Made by a program: the position numbers and the translations under genes
NCBI GenBank assembly: GCA_030765065.1
Contig: CM060978.1
Location: 58,370,421 to 58,434,420, forward strand
Direction: 5' to 3'
Length of the DNA stretch: 64,000 bases
Source of the DNA: Deroplatys truncata
Lineage: Eukaryota; Arthropoda; Insecta; Mantodea; Mantidae
Shown here: one piece after another, positions 10,171-20,692 of the stretch
Layout of the letters: every line of letters starts with the position of its first letter
Numbering within the stretch: the stretch's first letter is position 1
The notes under the pieces: model-generated
What the model was told of the DNA's origin: nothing
The model's input: only the letters and a program-made list of their open reading frames with translations
The model's database searches: none

Positions 10171-10897
10171 CAGGGAGAGCCAAAGAACTACGAAACGGCT
10201 GCGCGGTGTTTTCCTGTCCGCGACCTCGGCGCTCGTTGCCATCTGCCGCTATCATAGAAAGAGGCGGATGAAACCATACATTTTTAAAACTACCTTTAAA
10301 GCCTTTACTTAACAATTTTATGAAAGGAGGTGCTGAAGCTGGCTACCGTCGTTGTCCATACCTTTTTGGCACCTCTTTAAGAAACTACCCATCTCTCGCC
10401 GTGAATGATGCTGGCAATTTCCTGGTGGATCTTTTGTGTTAATTCTTCCAGGGTGTTTGAGTTTGTCTGTACACTTTATGTTTTAAGTTCCTCAGAGATA
10501 GAAATCGCAGGGGGTTAGGTCGTGGGACCGAGGGGGCCACAAATCTCTACTAATAATTCTGTCCTCAAACGCACTTTCAATTGTTCTGATCGAAATATTG
10601 GCCGTATAAGCTGTTGCAGAGTCTTGTTGATAAAAGGCAAAATCACGCTCTCTGTCTGTTAATTCTCTAAAAAAGGGGACGGGCAAAATTGTATTCACAT
10701 ATGCACGGGCTTCAAATACTGACTACTCGAAAAAAAATTGGTGCCAAAAATGTATGGAGAATGACGGTGGGCAGTTTTAAAAATGTTGTATGGTTTCATC
10801 CGCGCTTTTCTATGATAGCGGCAGACGGCAACGAGCGCCGAGGACGCGGACAGGAAAAGCACCGCGCAGCCGGTTGGTAGATTTTTGGCTCTCTCTG
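10171..10897 (-). mobile_element. TIR transposon with about 115-bp inverted ends
   Basis: Begins CAGGGAGAGCCAAAG and ends CTTTTGGCTCTCTCTG-like (…TTTTTGGCTCTCTCTG), with TA on each side. The two ends are inverted copies for about 115-128 bases, including the GC-rich core GCCGCTATCATAGAAA at 10241-10256 and its complement near 10809-10826. The interior encodes only the C-terminal third of a DDE transposase on the minus strand. This is an internally deleted copy nested in a family-A2 repeat. Confidence 0.8.
10366..10698 (-). pseudogene. DDE transposase C-terminal fragment
   Basis: The minus-strand reading 10698-10492 gives FYQQDSATAYTANISIRTIE and then WPPRSHDLTPCDFYL. The QQDxATAHT and WPxRSxDLTPxDF blocks hold the second and third catalytic acidic residues of this mariner-like family. 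After a stop at 10492 the similarity continues (LEELTQKIHQEIASI at about 10455-10410), the usual C-terminal helix. The N-terminal DNA-binding domain and first catalytic residue are absent. Confidence 0.75.
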
Positions 10898-11112
10898 TAC
10901 ATTTCGTCATAGATACAAACAGAACAACGATAGTCAACTTTTTAAGAACTGAACGCTATATGCTGGCCTTAAAATTGTATACTCTTTCTATGACATTGGG
11001 AAACAAGGGCTTTAAAAGAATGGCTAAATATTGTGCAATCCGAATCATTAATACCAGATATCTAAGAAACGACTGATGCCACAATAAAATTTATTTGAAA
11101 TAAATTGCGTGT

Positions 11113-12167
11113 TGAAATAGATGTGCTCTCAAATTGTAGTTTGTAACAGTATTTGTCCCACGTATGGGTGCCAACTTGAAGTAGGTATGCTCTTGGAGTT
11201 TAGTTTATTTATTTATTTATTTATTTATTTAGCCTCACACTTGGGAAGCCAACTTGAAGAAGATATTGTCTTTACGTTGGTGTTTTGTTTATTTAGCTCC
11301 ACGTATGGACGTCAATTTGAAGTGGATTGTTTGCTACGTAATATGCTACTACGTATGTGAAGCCGATTTGAAGATGTATTTTTTGTTGTTACGCTTCAAG
11401 TTTAAAAAATAGTAATTAAGTTTGTTATTAAACTCCTTCTATAGATATTATTTATGTTTTTGTTTGCCTCGGCTCCTTTAGAATCAGGTATCTCTTAGAC
11501 AGGGCGTGGTGCGACGAATGTGGGTTTACACAGATTTTAAATTTAAATTCACTTCTTTTTATTTATCCTTCACAAATTAAATAGCACTACACTGATATCA
11601 AGAGCTGTGAAATTCTTTTAATTTAATACTTGTACTTTGTTATCACGTATACTTAATTTTCGTTACACACGAATACGTAATATTTCTTTAGAGAACACAT
11701 CTTCCATCCGGTCACTACCAAGGTCTGCAGACAACTGAACATATTTCAACCCGTAAACGTTTGTATTTCAAGTCTCTGATTGGCTAATTCTAGTCCAATA
11801 GAATACCTACATTTAATTAAGGCTTTTTCTTGTTGTTGATTGCCTAATTTTAAACTGTAACAAAATTTACATTATCATTGCTCTAATCATGACTAGTAGC
11901 ATTTAAACTCTCAAACTCATTATCGCCTCAAGGTTACCTCATTGTTAGCAACTTTAAACTTATTATTTTCACAGCTCTTACACTATTAAACTACGCATTC
12001 ACATAACATTGTTAAACATGTTTTACAATAATATAAACATTTGCAATAACTGTTACATACAATTTTTACAAATTATTACATACATATTGCTTCAAGGCGG
12101 GCTGTTATTGAATTTACATATTATATAATTTAATTAAAATTATTCAAGTGTTAAAAATACTGCCTCA
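11113..12167 (-). mobile_element. Family B solo LTR, copy 1
   Basis: The reverse complement begins TGAGGCAGTATTTTTAACAC (12167 downwards) and ends CATCTATTTCA at 11113. GTGT flanks both sides (11109-11112, 12168-12171), a 4-bp target duplication in the A2 repeat. The LTR contains inverted CCAAT motifs and GAGGCAAACA near 11461. Its distal 350 bases hold at least four diverged units of the type TTGGCTCCCATACGTGGGGC followed by an LTR-end-like CTTCAA. A TTTA microsatellite (about 11205-11232) has expanded inside it. No protein is encoded. Confidence 0.8.
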
Positions 12168-12749
12168 GTGTTATAAAAAGCTTTATATTTTTGTGTAGCA
12201 CGTTTTCGTCTAGAGGGCGTCTTCTTATAGTTTACCAGTTACACAATATTATACAAAACTCCCTCCGAATGAAGAGAATTTCAAAGGTTTTCCCAGATAA
12301 TTCAAGGTATACATTTTATTTATCATGTAAATATCTGTAATATACGGCACTTTAATTAAAATCGTTAGAGCCATTCTTTAAGAAAAACAAAAATTTCGAA
12401 AAATGTTCCATGCAATGTGTAGTTATGGTGAGGGACTCTTTCTTGAAAATCTTCGTGTCGCATGTATGGGAGGTGTTGAACTTAAATACCTACTAAGTTT
12501 GGCATTCATTCGACTTTTAGTTTTTGAGTTATACTGTTCACATACACAAACACACTCACCGTTTTCTAACAAAAAATGCTTTTTGTGGGTTCATAGGGCC
12601 TGAGAATATGTATTTCCGGTGAAATCTTGGTATAGAATTTTTGAGTGGAATGCAACACCCTCTCTATTACTATATACACAGTGAAAAATGTAAAAGTTTT
12701 ACGTTTTTATTGTTGCACATTGCCACAAGTATTGCCGTATATGCTCTTG

Positions 12750-13047
12750 AATTAAATTAAATTGAGTTTTATTTATGGACGGTCTTTAACTGCTGCGGTT
12801 CTTAGCGTCCAATTCTATATTGGGCGTGAGAGACTGGTGATTTTGCTCAGAGGCCTCTTTATCAGGCTTGAAGTTCTTTTACGTGCCGTAAATCTACGAT
12901 ACGAGACCACCGGCTTTACTTCCCTTCCGAAGGAAGCCATCTAAGGATTTTTACGCCCAAAAAAAATCCATCGCCCTCCGGCGGGTTTGAACCCGCCACC
13001 TTTGTAACTAGAGGCTAGCATGGTAACCACTCCACCACGGAGGACGA
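12750..13047 (-). mobile_element. tRNA-derived SINE type 1
   Basis: On the minus strand the head reads TGGTGGAGTGGTTACCATGC (A-box region) and GGGTTTGAACCCGCC at 12979-12994 (B box GGGTTTGAACCC, 12983-12994), the internal Pol III promoter of a tRNA-derived SINE. The body includes GGAAGGGAAGTAAAGCCGGT (reverse of 12912-12931) and an A/T-rich tail at 12750-12775. Imperfect direct repeats CGTATATGCTCTTG (12736-12749) and CGTAAATGTCCTTG (13048-13061) are its target duplication. A second copy lies at 13786-13997. Confidence 0.85.
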
Positions 13048-13126
13048 CGTAAATGTCCTTGTGATAGACTCTGCTGCTATCAAGCAATGATGAGTGGAAA
13101 CGGCTGTTGAAAGTAATCTTATTTTC

Positions 13127-13609
13127 TTTCTACCAAGCGAGATGGCTCCCGGTTACGTGTGAGGCTCGCATTCGAGGTCCCGGGTTCGATTCCCGTCGGC
13201 CGCCCAATCTGACCTTGAGCTTTTCGTGGCTTTCCCTGGACGGTAGGCGAATTCTGTGGTGGTTTCCCATCTACCACGATTTTTTTTCCATTATTTCACT
13301 TTCATTTCGCTTTCTTCTCATCTAACAGGTGTGCTTCTAAGTTTCGTGGCGTGTGGCGGTGCCGAACAGACAGCGCGGATGTTTGCTCAAGGGAAAGAGT
13401 GTTTCCTATGAGCACTAGAGGGCTGCTTGGTCGAGTCGTCCATCGCTCTCTCTAGGACCTCCAGCATTGGGAAGGGTCTTCGAGCCTAGAACTGTTAGGG
13501 ACTACCGCGCGTCTCTGTGGCCTGTAGCTACCTCCTGGAGGTAGCAGCCGCAATGGATCTATGTAAGTCGCGATGCGCGAGGTGTCCTCTGTTGTATAAC
13601 CTGCAACTA
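13127..13609 (+). mobile_element. tRNA-derived SINE type 2
   Basis: Head AGCGAGATGGCTCCCGGTTAC, with a clear B box GGGTTCGATTCCC at 13182-13194, then the body (TTTCCCTGGACGGTAGGCGA). Flanked by CTTATTTTC direct repeats (13118-13126 and 13614-13622), extended with mismatches to about 13 bp. The 3' portion (13330-13609) is GC-rich and unmatched apart from weak similarity to 1040-1110. Long for a SINE, so the 3' part may derive from a partner LINE. Confidence 0.75.
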
Positions 13610-13785
13610 TAGCCTTATTTTCATATCACCACTCTTTAAAGCAAGAATAGCTTTGTGTTTTGTTGTTAACACATGCTTTTTTCTGATTAACTGTGTTTTA
13701 AAAAACCATAAAATTGTTCCATAGGCTGAAAACACACGGATACCAAATTCACTAGGAATAGGTGTACATATACGGAGGTGCCTCT

Positions 13786-13997
13786 TTTATCCTCCTCCGT
13801 CTAGGGGTACTATTCTAGCCTCTAGTTTCCGAGGTCGCGGGTTCACACCCGGCGGAGGCTGATGGGTATTTTCCGGCGTAGAAATCCTTAGCATGGCTTC
13901 CTTTGGAAGGGAAGTAAAGCTGGTGGTCCTGTGTCGTAGATTTACGGCACGTAAAAGAACCTCAAGCCTAATAAAGAGGCCGCTGAGCAAAATTTCC
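13786..13997 (+). mobile_element. tRNA-derived SINE type 1, second copy
   Basis: Shares the head (TCCTCCGTCTAGGGGTACTA, B-box GGGTTCACACCC at 13839-13850) and the body (TGGAAGGGAAGTAAAGCTGG, then TTTACGGCACGTAAAAGAAC) with the minus-strand copy at 12750-13047. It ends near AGGCCGCTGAGCAAAAT and abuts a family-A fragment. Confidence 0.8.
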
Positions 13998-14227
13998 GGT
14001 CTTCGTATCGCGTCTTTGGAAGATACTGAATTAAAATATAAAGTTGGAGTTTATCCGACTTTTCGTTTGGAGTTACGCTGTTCACAGACACACACACGAA
14101 ACTTTTCTAAATACGATTTTTTTTATTCAGGGGGCTCAAAACATGTATTTCCGATGAAATATGATTATTGAATTTTTATATCTAATGCAATACCTTCTCC
14201 CCCTTGTATGTACGTAGTAGAGAAAGT
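13998..14227 (+). repeat. Family A, 3' portion only
   Basis: Matches the last 230 bases of family A: GTCGCATCT-like start, GTTACGCTGTTCACAGACACACAC, GGGGGCTCAAAACATGTATTTCC and the terminal GTAGTAGAGAAAGT. The 5' part is missing where the SINE adjoins it. The trinucleotide array starts directly at its 3' end. Confidence 0.75.
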
Positions 14228-15605
14228 AGTAATGGTGCTAGAAATGGTAGTGGTAGTAGTAATGGTAGAAGTGGTGGTAGTGGTAGAAGTGGTAGTAGTA
14301 ATAGTAGTGATAGAAGTGATAGTAGTAGTGGTAGAAGCTGTAGTAATAGTAGTAGTAGAAGTGGAATAGTAATAGTAGTGATAGAAGTGATAGTAGTAGT
14401 GGTAAAATGGTAGTGGTAACAGTAATGGTAGAAGTGGTGGTAGTGGAGAAGTGGTAGTAGTAATAGTAGTGATAGAAGTGATGGTAGTAGTGGTAGAAAT
14501 GGTAGCGGTGGAAGTAAGGGTAGAAGTGGTGGTAGTGGTAGAAGTAATAGTAGTGATAGAAGTGATAGTAGTAGTGGTAGAAGTCGTAGTAATAGTAGTA
14601 GTAGAAGTGGTAGAAGTAGTAGTGGCGGTGGTAGTAGTGATAGTAGTAGTGGTAGAAGTCGTAGTAATAGTAGTAGAAGTGGTAGTGGTAATGGCGGTGG
14701 TAGTAGTGATAGTAGTAGTGTTAGAAATGGTAGTGGTAGTAGTAATGGTAGAAGTGGTGCTAGTGGCAGAAGTGGTAGTAGTAATAGTAGTGATAGAAGT
14801 GATAGTAGTAGTGGTAGAAATGGTAGTGGTAATAGTAATGGCAGAACTGGTGGTAGTGGTAGAAGTGGTAGTAGTAATAGTAGTGATAGAAGTGATAGTA
14901 GTAGTGGTAGAAATTGTAGTGATAGTATTAATGGTAGAAGTTGGGTAGTGGTAGAAGTGGTAGTAGTGATAGTAGTGATAGAAGTGATAGTAGTAGTGGT
15001 AGAATTGATAGTAGTAGTGGTAGTGGTAGTAGTAATGGTAGAAGTGGTGGTAGTGGTAGAAGTGGTAGTAGTAATGGTAGTGGTAGAAGTGATAGTAGTA
15101 GTGGTAGAAGTCGTATTAGTAGTAGAAGTGGTAGTAGTAATGGTAGTGATAGAAGTGATAGTAATAGTGGTAGAAATGGTAGTGGTAGTATTAATAGTAG
15201 AAGTGGTGATAGTGGTAGAAGTGGTGGTAGCAGTAATTGTAATGATAGAAGAGATAGTAGTAGTGGTAGAAGTCGTAGTAATAGTAGTAGTAGAAGTGGT
15301 AATAGTAATGGCGGAGGTAGTAGTGGTAGAAATGGTAGTAGTACTGGTAGAAATGGTAGTAGTACTGGTAGAAATGGTAGTAGTACTGGTAGAAATGGTA
15401 GTGATAGTAGTAGTGGTGGTGGTGGCAGAAGTGGTTTTAGTAGTAGTGGTAGAAGTATTAGAAATGGTAGTGAAAGTAGTAGTGGTAGAAGTGGTAGTAG
15501 TAGTAAAGTGGTAGAAGTGGTTGTAGTAGTGGTGGTGGTAGAAGTAGTTGCAATAATAGTGGTAGAAGTAGTAGTAATAGCAGTAGTGGTAGCAGTAGTA
15601 GTAAA
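14222..15605 (+). repeat. AGT-rich trinucleotide array (about 1.4 kb)
   Basis: Nearly pure trinucleotide register of AGT with GGT, AAT, GAT and GAA variants on the plus strand. The motif GATAGAAGTGAT recurs at 14309, 14380, 14471, 14555, 14792, 14885, 14977, 15148 and (variant) 15244. Many intervals are near 91-96 bases, so there is a higher-order unit of about 93 bp. Long open frames here (Ser/Gly/Arg-rich, Val-rich, and Leu/Thr-rich on the minus strand) follow from the repeat register and are not evidence of genes. It begins where a family-A 3' end (GTAGTAGAGAAAGTAGTAATGG) supplies GTAGTAG, the likely seed. Confidence 0.95.
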
Positions 15606-16004
15606 TTTCACAGATGAACGTTTACTCTGTAACGTAAAACAAATTTGATTGCAGTCATACCAACTGTCCGACGTGACAGTGATACTTTTAATTCAATTAA
15701 TTTCGAACATACAATCCCTTTTAAAGTATTCCCTAAATGAACGATAGCAGAAAGCGCATGTTAACAGTTCCACCAATCACATCAAAACATCATTCATTAT
15801 TCAGCGACTACCTATGTTGGCTAATTAACTGTCTGTAAACGTACAACGTTATTAATTAATTTAACGATCGAAACAAATCACTGTTGAACTGTCTGCGAAA
15901 GACGTCGAAACGTGCGTGTTATTCTAATAAGTCATTGTAATGCAGAATCGCTGTGTGCAGAGACCAAAATTAAAATCCGTGTGTCGGATTGATTCAGTTC
16001 AGAA
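15606..16004. other. No recognisable feature
   Basis: Unique-looking AT-rich DNA between the trinucleotide array and mariner 2. The phrase GACGTCGAAACGTGCGTG near 15901 resembles the 'cgaaacgcgt' sequences found near Penelope-like element ends, but nothing else supports one here. Confidence 0.45.
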
Positions 16005-16240
16005 TACGAGGGTGATACTCAACATTATTAGAATGCCATATTTTTAAAATCAAATAACGTTTCTTTATATTTGACAGGTACTTTCTAAAGTGTTAAGAGT
16101 TGATTGAAGTATGGTTTGTTCAATTTGCTCTAATAATTTGTAATTATCATAATTTAAAGATTTTGTACTTACCCAAAAATAGTTTGACTAGAAAATATTT
16201 CCGGGTAAAACATTACCTAAACAATGCGAAAATTCGCTTC

Positions 16241-17735
16241 GAAAGGAGAAGTATTGCATTTCACCCTAAACTTCGATACTGAGATTTTACATGTTTTGAG
16301 GTGACTTGAATCAAAGAAAGTAGTTTTAGAAAAATATACGTATGTGTGTGTCTGTAAACAGCATAACTCAAAAAAGAAAAGTAGGGTGAATACCAAATTT
16401 GGTATTTAGGTTCAGATTCTTTCAAAAATGCGAAACGAAGATTTGAAAGGAAATCCCCTAACCCATTTTCATGGAACATTTTTCGAAAATTTTGATTTTC
16501 TCAAGAATGACTCTTAACGATTTTTATCAAAATATCATATATTTAAATATATTTTTATGGCAAACGAAATATATATCTTGAATTTTCTAGGAATGTCTCC
16601 TGAAGTCCTCTTCATTCTGATTGGCTTTTGCATAAGTGGTAAACAGTAAGAGATAGGCAAAACTTTATTACACAAAAAATTAATCGAGATAAACATTTGT
16701 AGACTCTATCTTATTGATAATTTTCTTGTAGATGTAAGGAAAATATATATTTACAAGGTCAATTTATAAATACAGTAGCCTTTAAGCACATACATATCTC
16801 TTAATAGCTGGTTGCTAGGTGCAGCACCATTCCCTTTGCCACAGATTAATACTCTTTGCATATCCAAGACAAAAAAATGAATAACGAATTCCCATTTGAG
16901 AAAATAAGTATTGAAAAATTTAAGGGAATAACAAGCAATATCTCGAAAATGGTTCACTCAACAAAACAAATGTATATGACATAAATTGTGTATTTTAACG
17001 CGATCTACATTTTTGTGCAGTAAAGTTTTGTCTATCTCTTATGGTTTACCAGTTATGCAAAAGTCGTTCACAATGAAGAATACTTTTGGAGACATTCCCA
17101 AAAAATTCAATATATACATTTTATTTGTCATGAAAATATCTTAAACATATGATATTTGAATAAAAATCGTTAGAGCCATTTTGCGAAAATTAAAATTTTC
17201 GAAAAATGTTCCATATAAAGGGTAGTCTGGGGTGGGGGAATTTTCTTGAAAACCTTCGTGTCGCATCTCTGTAAGATACTGGACCTAAATACCAAGTTTG
17301 GTGTTTATCCGATTGTTCGTTTCTGAGTTATGTGGTTCACAGACACACACAGACACACACACACAGACACACACGGACATGTTTCCAAAAATGCTTTTTT
17401 GGATTCAGGGGATCTCAAAACATGAATTTCCGGTGAAATCTCGGTATCGAATCGAATACAATACTTCCCCTACTTACTATACGTAGTAGAGAAAGTAAAA
17501 ATACAATTTATGTCATACACATCTTGTCATATACAAAGAGAATGGAATACTCCACATAGCAACCAGCTCTTAAAATATTTGACTATCGCTTAAAGCCTAC
17601 CAATTCCCCTTGCACCTACAAGAAAATTAGCAATAAGATTAACATCTCGATTTACATGAAGCATGTAGAGAATAAGCGTTTGTAAAAATAAATTGTACAA
17701 GAGTAGAGAAAGTCATATGAGTGCAACACATCAGA
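16241..17735 (-). repeat. Family A element split by another family A element
   Basis: 16241-16681 is the 3' half and 17497-17735 the 5' end of one minus-strand family-A copy. Their sequences are adjacent in intact copies (…CACAAAAAAT / ACAATTTATGTC…). The gap is filled by a plus-strand family-A copy. The outer copy's extreme 3' end is missing at 16241, at the junction with mariner 2. Confidence 0.75.
16682..17496 (+). repeat. Family A element, 5'-truncated, nested in family A
   Basis: Starts at TAATCGAGATAAACATTTG instead of the usual TCTGATG end and runs to GTAGTAGAGAAAGT. AAAAAT (or AAAAT) lies directly on both sides and can serve as the target duplication. The clean insertion despite a missing 5' end suggests truncation during insertion. 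Internal CA-rich tract at 17338-17372. Confidence 0.75.
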
Positions 17736-17739
17736 TTTT

Positions 17740-19454
17740 TTGCTTAGTGATCAATTTCGTGAAGGACGCCCAAATACTGCTGTTACTGATGAAAATATTA
17801 CCGCTGTTCGAGCGATGCTTGAAGAAGATCGACGGACATTTTATAAATTTATTCAGGGACATTAGGCATTGGTATGAGTCAAATCCAAAATATTTTACAT
17901 CAACAGTTAGATCTGATAAACCTTTGTTGTCCACGGATTCCACATAAATTGACTCCCATTCAAAAACAACAACACATTTATTGGTGCAGAAAAACTCTGG
18001 TGAAATTCCAATGTGGCACTTCAAATTTCGTTTGGAATATTATTATCTACCGGAGATGAATCTTGCATTTAGTGTTATGACCCTGAAAAGAAAAGTCAGT
18101 CGGCTCTATGGGTCTTTCGAACAGGTCTAAGCTTACAGAAGTCCGACAAATTCGCAATGCTGGTAAGAAAATGGTTGCTACATTTTTTACTTTCTCTACT
18201 ACGTACAGTAAGTAGGGGAAGTATTGTATTCCACCCAAAAATTCGATACCGAGATTTCACCGGAAATACATGATTTGAGGCCCCCTGAATCCAAAAAAAA
18301 AGCATTTTGGAAACATGTCCGTGTGTGTGTCTGTGTGTCTGTTTGTGTGTCGGTCTGTGAACAGCATAACTCAGAAACGAACAGTCGGATAAACATCAAA
18401 CTTGGTATTTAGTTCTGTATCTTCCAGACATGCGACACGAAGGATTTCAAGAAAATCCCCCACCCCAGATTACCCTTTACATGGAACATTTTTCGAAAAA
18501 TTTAAATTTCTCAAAAATGGCTCTAACGGTTTTGATTAAAATATCATATGTTTAAGATATTTTTATGAAAAATAAAATGCATATCTTGAATTTTCTGGGA
18601 ATGTCTCCAAACGTGTTCTTCATTGTGAACGACTTTTGCATAACTGGTAAACCATAAGAGATAGACAAAATTTTACTATACAAAAAATGTGGATCGCGTT
18701 AAAATACACAATTTATGTTATATACATTTTTGTTGTTGAGTGAACCATTTTCGAGATATTGCTTGTTACTTCCTTAAATTTTCCAATACTTATACTTTTT
18801 GTCAAATTCGTTATTCATTTTTTATGTCCTGGACATGCAAAGAGAATGGAATGTGCCACATAGCAACCAGCTCTTAAAAGATTTGACTATGTCTTAAAAC
18901 CTACCATATTCCCCTTGCTTCTACAAGAAAATTAGCAATAAGATTAACATCTCGATATCTCGATTAACATGAAGCATATGGAGGATAAGCGTTTGTAAAA
19001 ATAGTTTGTACAAGAGTAGAGAAAGCCATGTGAGTGTAACACATCAGATTTTTTTCTGAAACGAGCCATATTGCTACTATAGCGTTTTTAGATGGACATA
19101 CCGCTACTGCCGACTGGTACACAAATGTCTGTTTACAATGTTTTTCAAAAAGTTGTAAAAACCGCCCAAAAGGAGAAATAATGTTGCATCATGACAACGC
19201 ATCGCTGCTTAAAGCAAAACTAACAACTGAGTATCTGGTTCCCTAAAGGTCAGCACCATACTGCTCTTACCTGGGACCTTGTGATTTCCTTTTCATTAAA
19301 AAAATTAAATATAAAATGCGTGGAATCACTTATTCGTCATCAGATGAAGCAGTGGAATATTATAAAAACCTGGTTTCTGAAGAAGAGTGGCATTCTTCAT
19401 CATTGCTTTAAGGACTGGCTTCATCAAATGCAAAAACGTATTGATGTTAAAGGG
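17740..19454 (+). pseudogene. Mariner transposase pieces of element 2
   Basis: 17740-18188 carries the DEFREGRPNTAVTDENI-like region, MSQIQNILHQQLD, and WIPHKLTPIQ-type coding before the first catalytic block (TGDESC at about 18052). After the family-A insertion, 19049-19454 resumes with ETSHIATIAFLDGHTATAD-like and LHHDNASLLKAK-like coding (catalytic HDN block, about 19182-19215). Comparison with the copy at 1782-2495/7813-8131 fixes the order. Several frameshifts make it non-functional. Confidence 0.75.
18189..19048 (-). repeat. Family A1 element, full length, inside mariner 2
   Basis: The reverse complement runs TCTGATGTGTTAC...GTAGAGAAAGT. It interrupts mariner 2 at a T-run (TTTTTT on both sides), matching the A-run preference seen elsewhere. 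All family landmarks are present, including the GACACACACACGGACATG segment. Confidence 0.85.
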
Positions 19455-20422
19455 TGAAGTAGGTGTTTTGTTTACGTTATTTGCACCACGGTTTGGCCGT
19501 CAATTTAAAGAAGTTATTTTGTTGTAGGAGTTGTATCGTAGTTCAACTGTTGGGGAGCCGAACTTGAAGTAGTTGCAACCGCACGTATGGTAAACAGTTT
19601 CCGGTAGCCTTCGCCCCAAAATTTAAAAATATAAAATTTGTAATTTTACTGTTCCTTTAATTATTATTTATGTTTGCCTCGGCTGCGTCAGTATTATTGT
19701 TAGAGACATGGATGTCTTCGCGACAAGAATGTGGGCTTACAGAGATTATAATTTTACTTCACTCCTTTTATTAATGCTTGACACGATTTAAATAACACTT
19801 CACTGATATAGAGAGCTGTGAGATTCTTTTATTAATTACTTGCACTTTTTAACACGTAAACTATTTTCGTTTCACACGAATACGTATTATACTTCTCGAG
19901 GACGTTTCTCGCCTCCGGTTAGGAACACTGTTTACAGTCAACACGTCTAGTTATGAGCGCTGTCTAGAAGCAACTGACTTGACTTTCACCGCCTAAATTT
20001 GTAAATTTCTGTATTTTAATTTCTGATTGGCTGTTCCTAATCCAATAGAATGCTTTTATTTAACTAAAACTTTTTCTGGTTCTTGATTGGCTATTTTTTT
20101 AAACTGTCTCAAAAATTACATTATTGCTTCCAAGAATCATTAGTAGTATTGTTAAAATTTCTTACTCATTATTGCCTCAAGGTTACCTCATTGTTAGCAA
20201 ATTTTAACCTATTATTCTCACAGCTCCTACATTATTAAATTACGTAATACATTCACATAATATTATTGAACATGTATACAATAATATTAATATATACAAT
20301 GACTGTATTATACACTTTTTACATATTGTTACATACACATATTGCTTTAAGGCGCGCGGTTATTGAATTTATATATTATATAATTAGACTGAAATTATTT
20401 AAGTTTTAAAAATACTGCCTCA
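19455..20422 (-). mobile_element. Family B solo LTR, copy 2
   Basis: The reverse complement begins TGAGGCAGTATTTTTAAAAC and ends ACACCTACTTCA. It sits inside mariner 2 next to the position equivalent to 8097-8101. The flanks AGGG (19451-19454) and AATG (20423-20426) are a diverged or doubtful target duplication. The distal 230 bases (19455-19690) include CTGTTGGGGAGCCGAAC and CCGCACGTATGG, the degenerate PBS-like units. Confidence 0.75.
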
Positions 20423-20515
20423 AATGGAATATTTTGAAAAACAATAAAATCATTTAAAATTGTTAAAACTAACCCTTCTTCTATTCTCTAAAAATTTTCA
20501 GTGTCGCCCTCCTTC

Positions 20516-20692
20516 GTTCAACGAATACACAATTCTTAGCTACGGAATCGCTTTCAGTAATCTCACATCCTTTATTAAGATGCTTACAGATGTTTACTGG
20601 CTTACTACCTATGTCCATCTCCATTTGACCCCAAAACGCGATGTCAATATTTCGCCAGAAATACATATTTTAAGGCGCCTTGAATTAAAAGG
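20516..20692 (-). repeat. Probable family A fragment
   Basis: 20640-20692 matches the reverse complement of the family-A 3' region (GATGTCAATATTTCGCCAGAAATACATATTTTAAGGCGCC against the usual GATACCGAGATTTCACCGGAAATACATG). The upstream part is too diverged to assign. Confidence 0.5.

Larger units (their letters stand above)
10032..12691 (+). repeat. Family A2 element carrying two insertions
   Basis: A diverged subfamily of A that starts TCTGATGTGTTACATTTACA and ends near GTGAAAAATGT. Its own sequence is 10032-10170, 10898-11112 and 12172-12691. The gaps are a TIR transposon (10171-10897) and a solo LTR (11113-12167). Removing both leaves about 0.87 kb that aligns end to end with the A2 copy at 24060-24876, including AACTGGACGCTATATGCTGG-type and AAATAAATTGCGTGT blocks. 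Confidence 0.75.
12697..13785 (+). repeat. Repeat F, interrupted by two SINEs
   Basis: Pieces 12697-12749, 13048-13126 and 13610-13785 together match the uninterrupted repeat at 36005-36330 (TTTTTATTGTTGCACATT, then the GTTGTTAACACATG region, then GAAAACACA.GG..ACCAAA.TCACTA). The interruptions are SINEs at 12750-13047 and 13127-13609, each with its own target duplication. Confidence 0.7.
16007..20515 (+). mobile_element. Mariner element 2, cut into four pieces
   Basis: Same family as the mariner at 1609. The left end CGAGGGTGATACTC follows TA (16005-16006). A degenerate right end (TGTCGCCCTC) lies at about 20502-20515. Mariner sequence is 16007-16240, 17736-18188, 19049-19454 and 20423-20515, about 1.2 kb in all. 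Insertions between the pieces are two nested family-A elements, another family-A element, and a family-B solo LTR. The transposase reading is broken throughout. Confidence 0.8.

Noticed and set aside
9730..10257. Open frames recurring in family A copies (…EDTEPKYQVWCLSDCSFLSYAV…)
   Set aside because: They recur because the DNA repeats; the frame breaks differently between copies and no conserved start or domain exists.
11461..12167. Family B LTR ending at GAGGCAAACA, with the rest being an internal leader
   Set aside because: The matching 4-bp duplications lie outside the CTTCA end, so the whole 0.95-1.05 kb unit inserted as one piece.
12970..13215. tRNA genes suggested by strong A and B boxes
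   Set aside because: Both lie in SINEs with bodies, tails and target duplications; cloverleaf stems are incomplete.
14222..15605. CRISPR-like or satellite array
   Set aside because: No spacers and no repeat-spacer alternation; it is an imperfect trinucleotide repeat in an animal genome.
14204..15648. Long open frames on both strands (up to 235 codons, Ser/Gly/Arg-, Val- or Leu-rich)
   Set aside because: They are produced by the trinucleotide register of the AGT array; no start context, domain or codon signal supports a protein.
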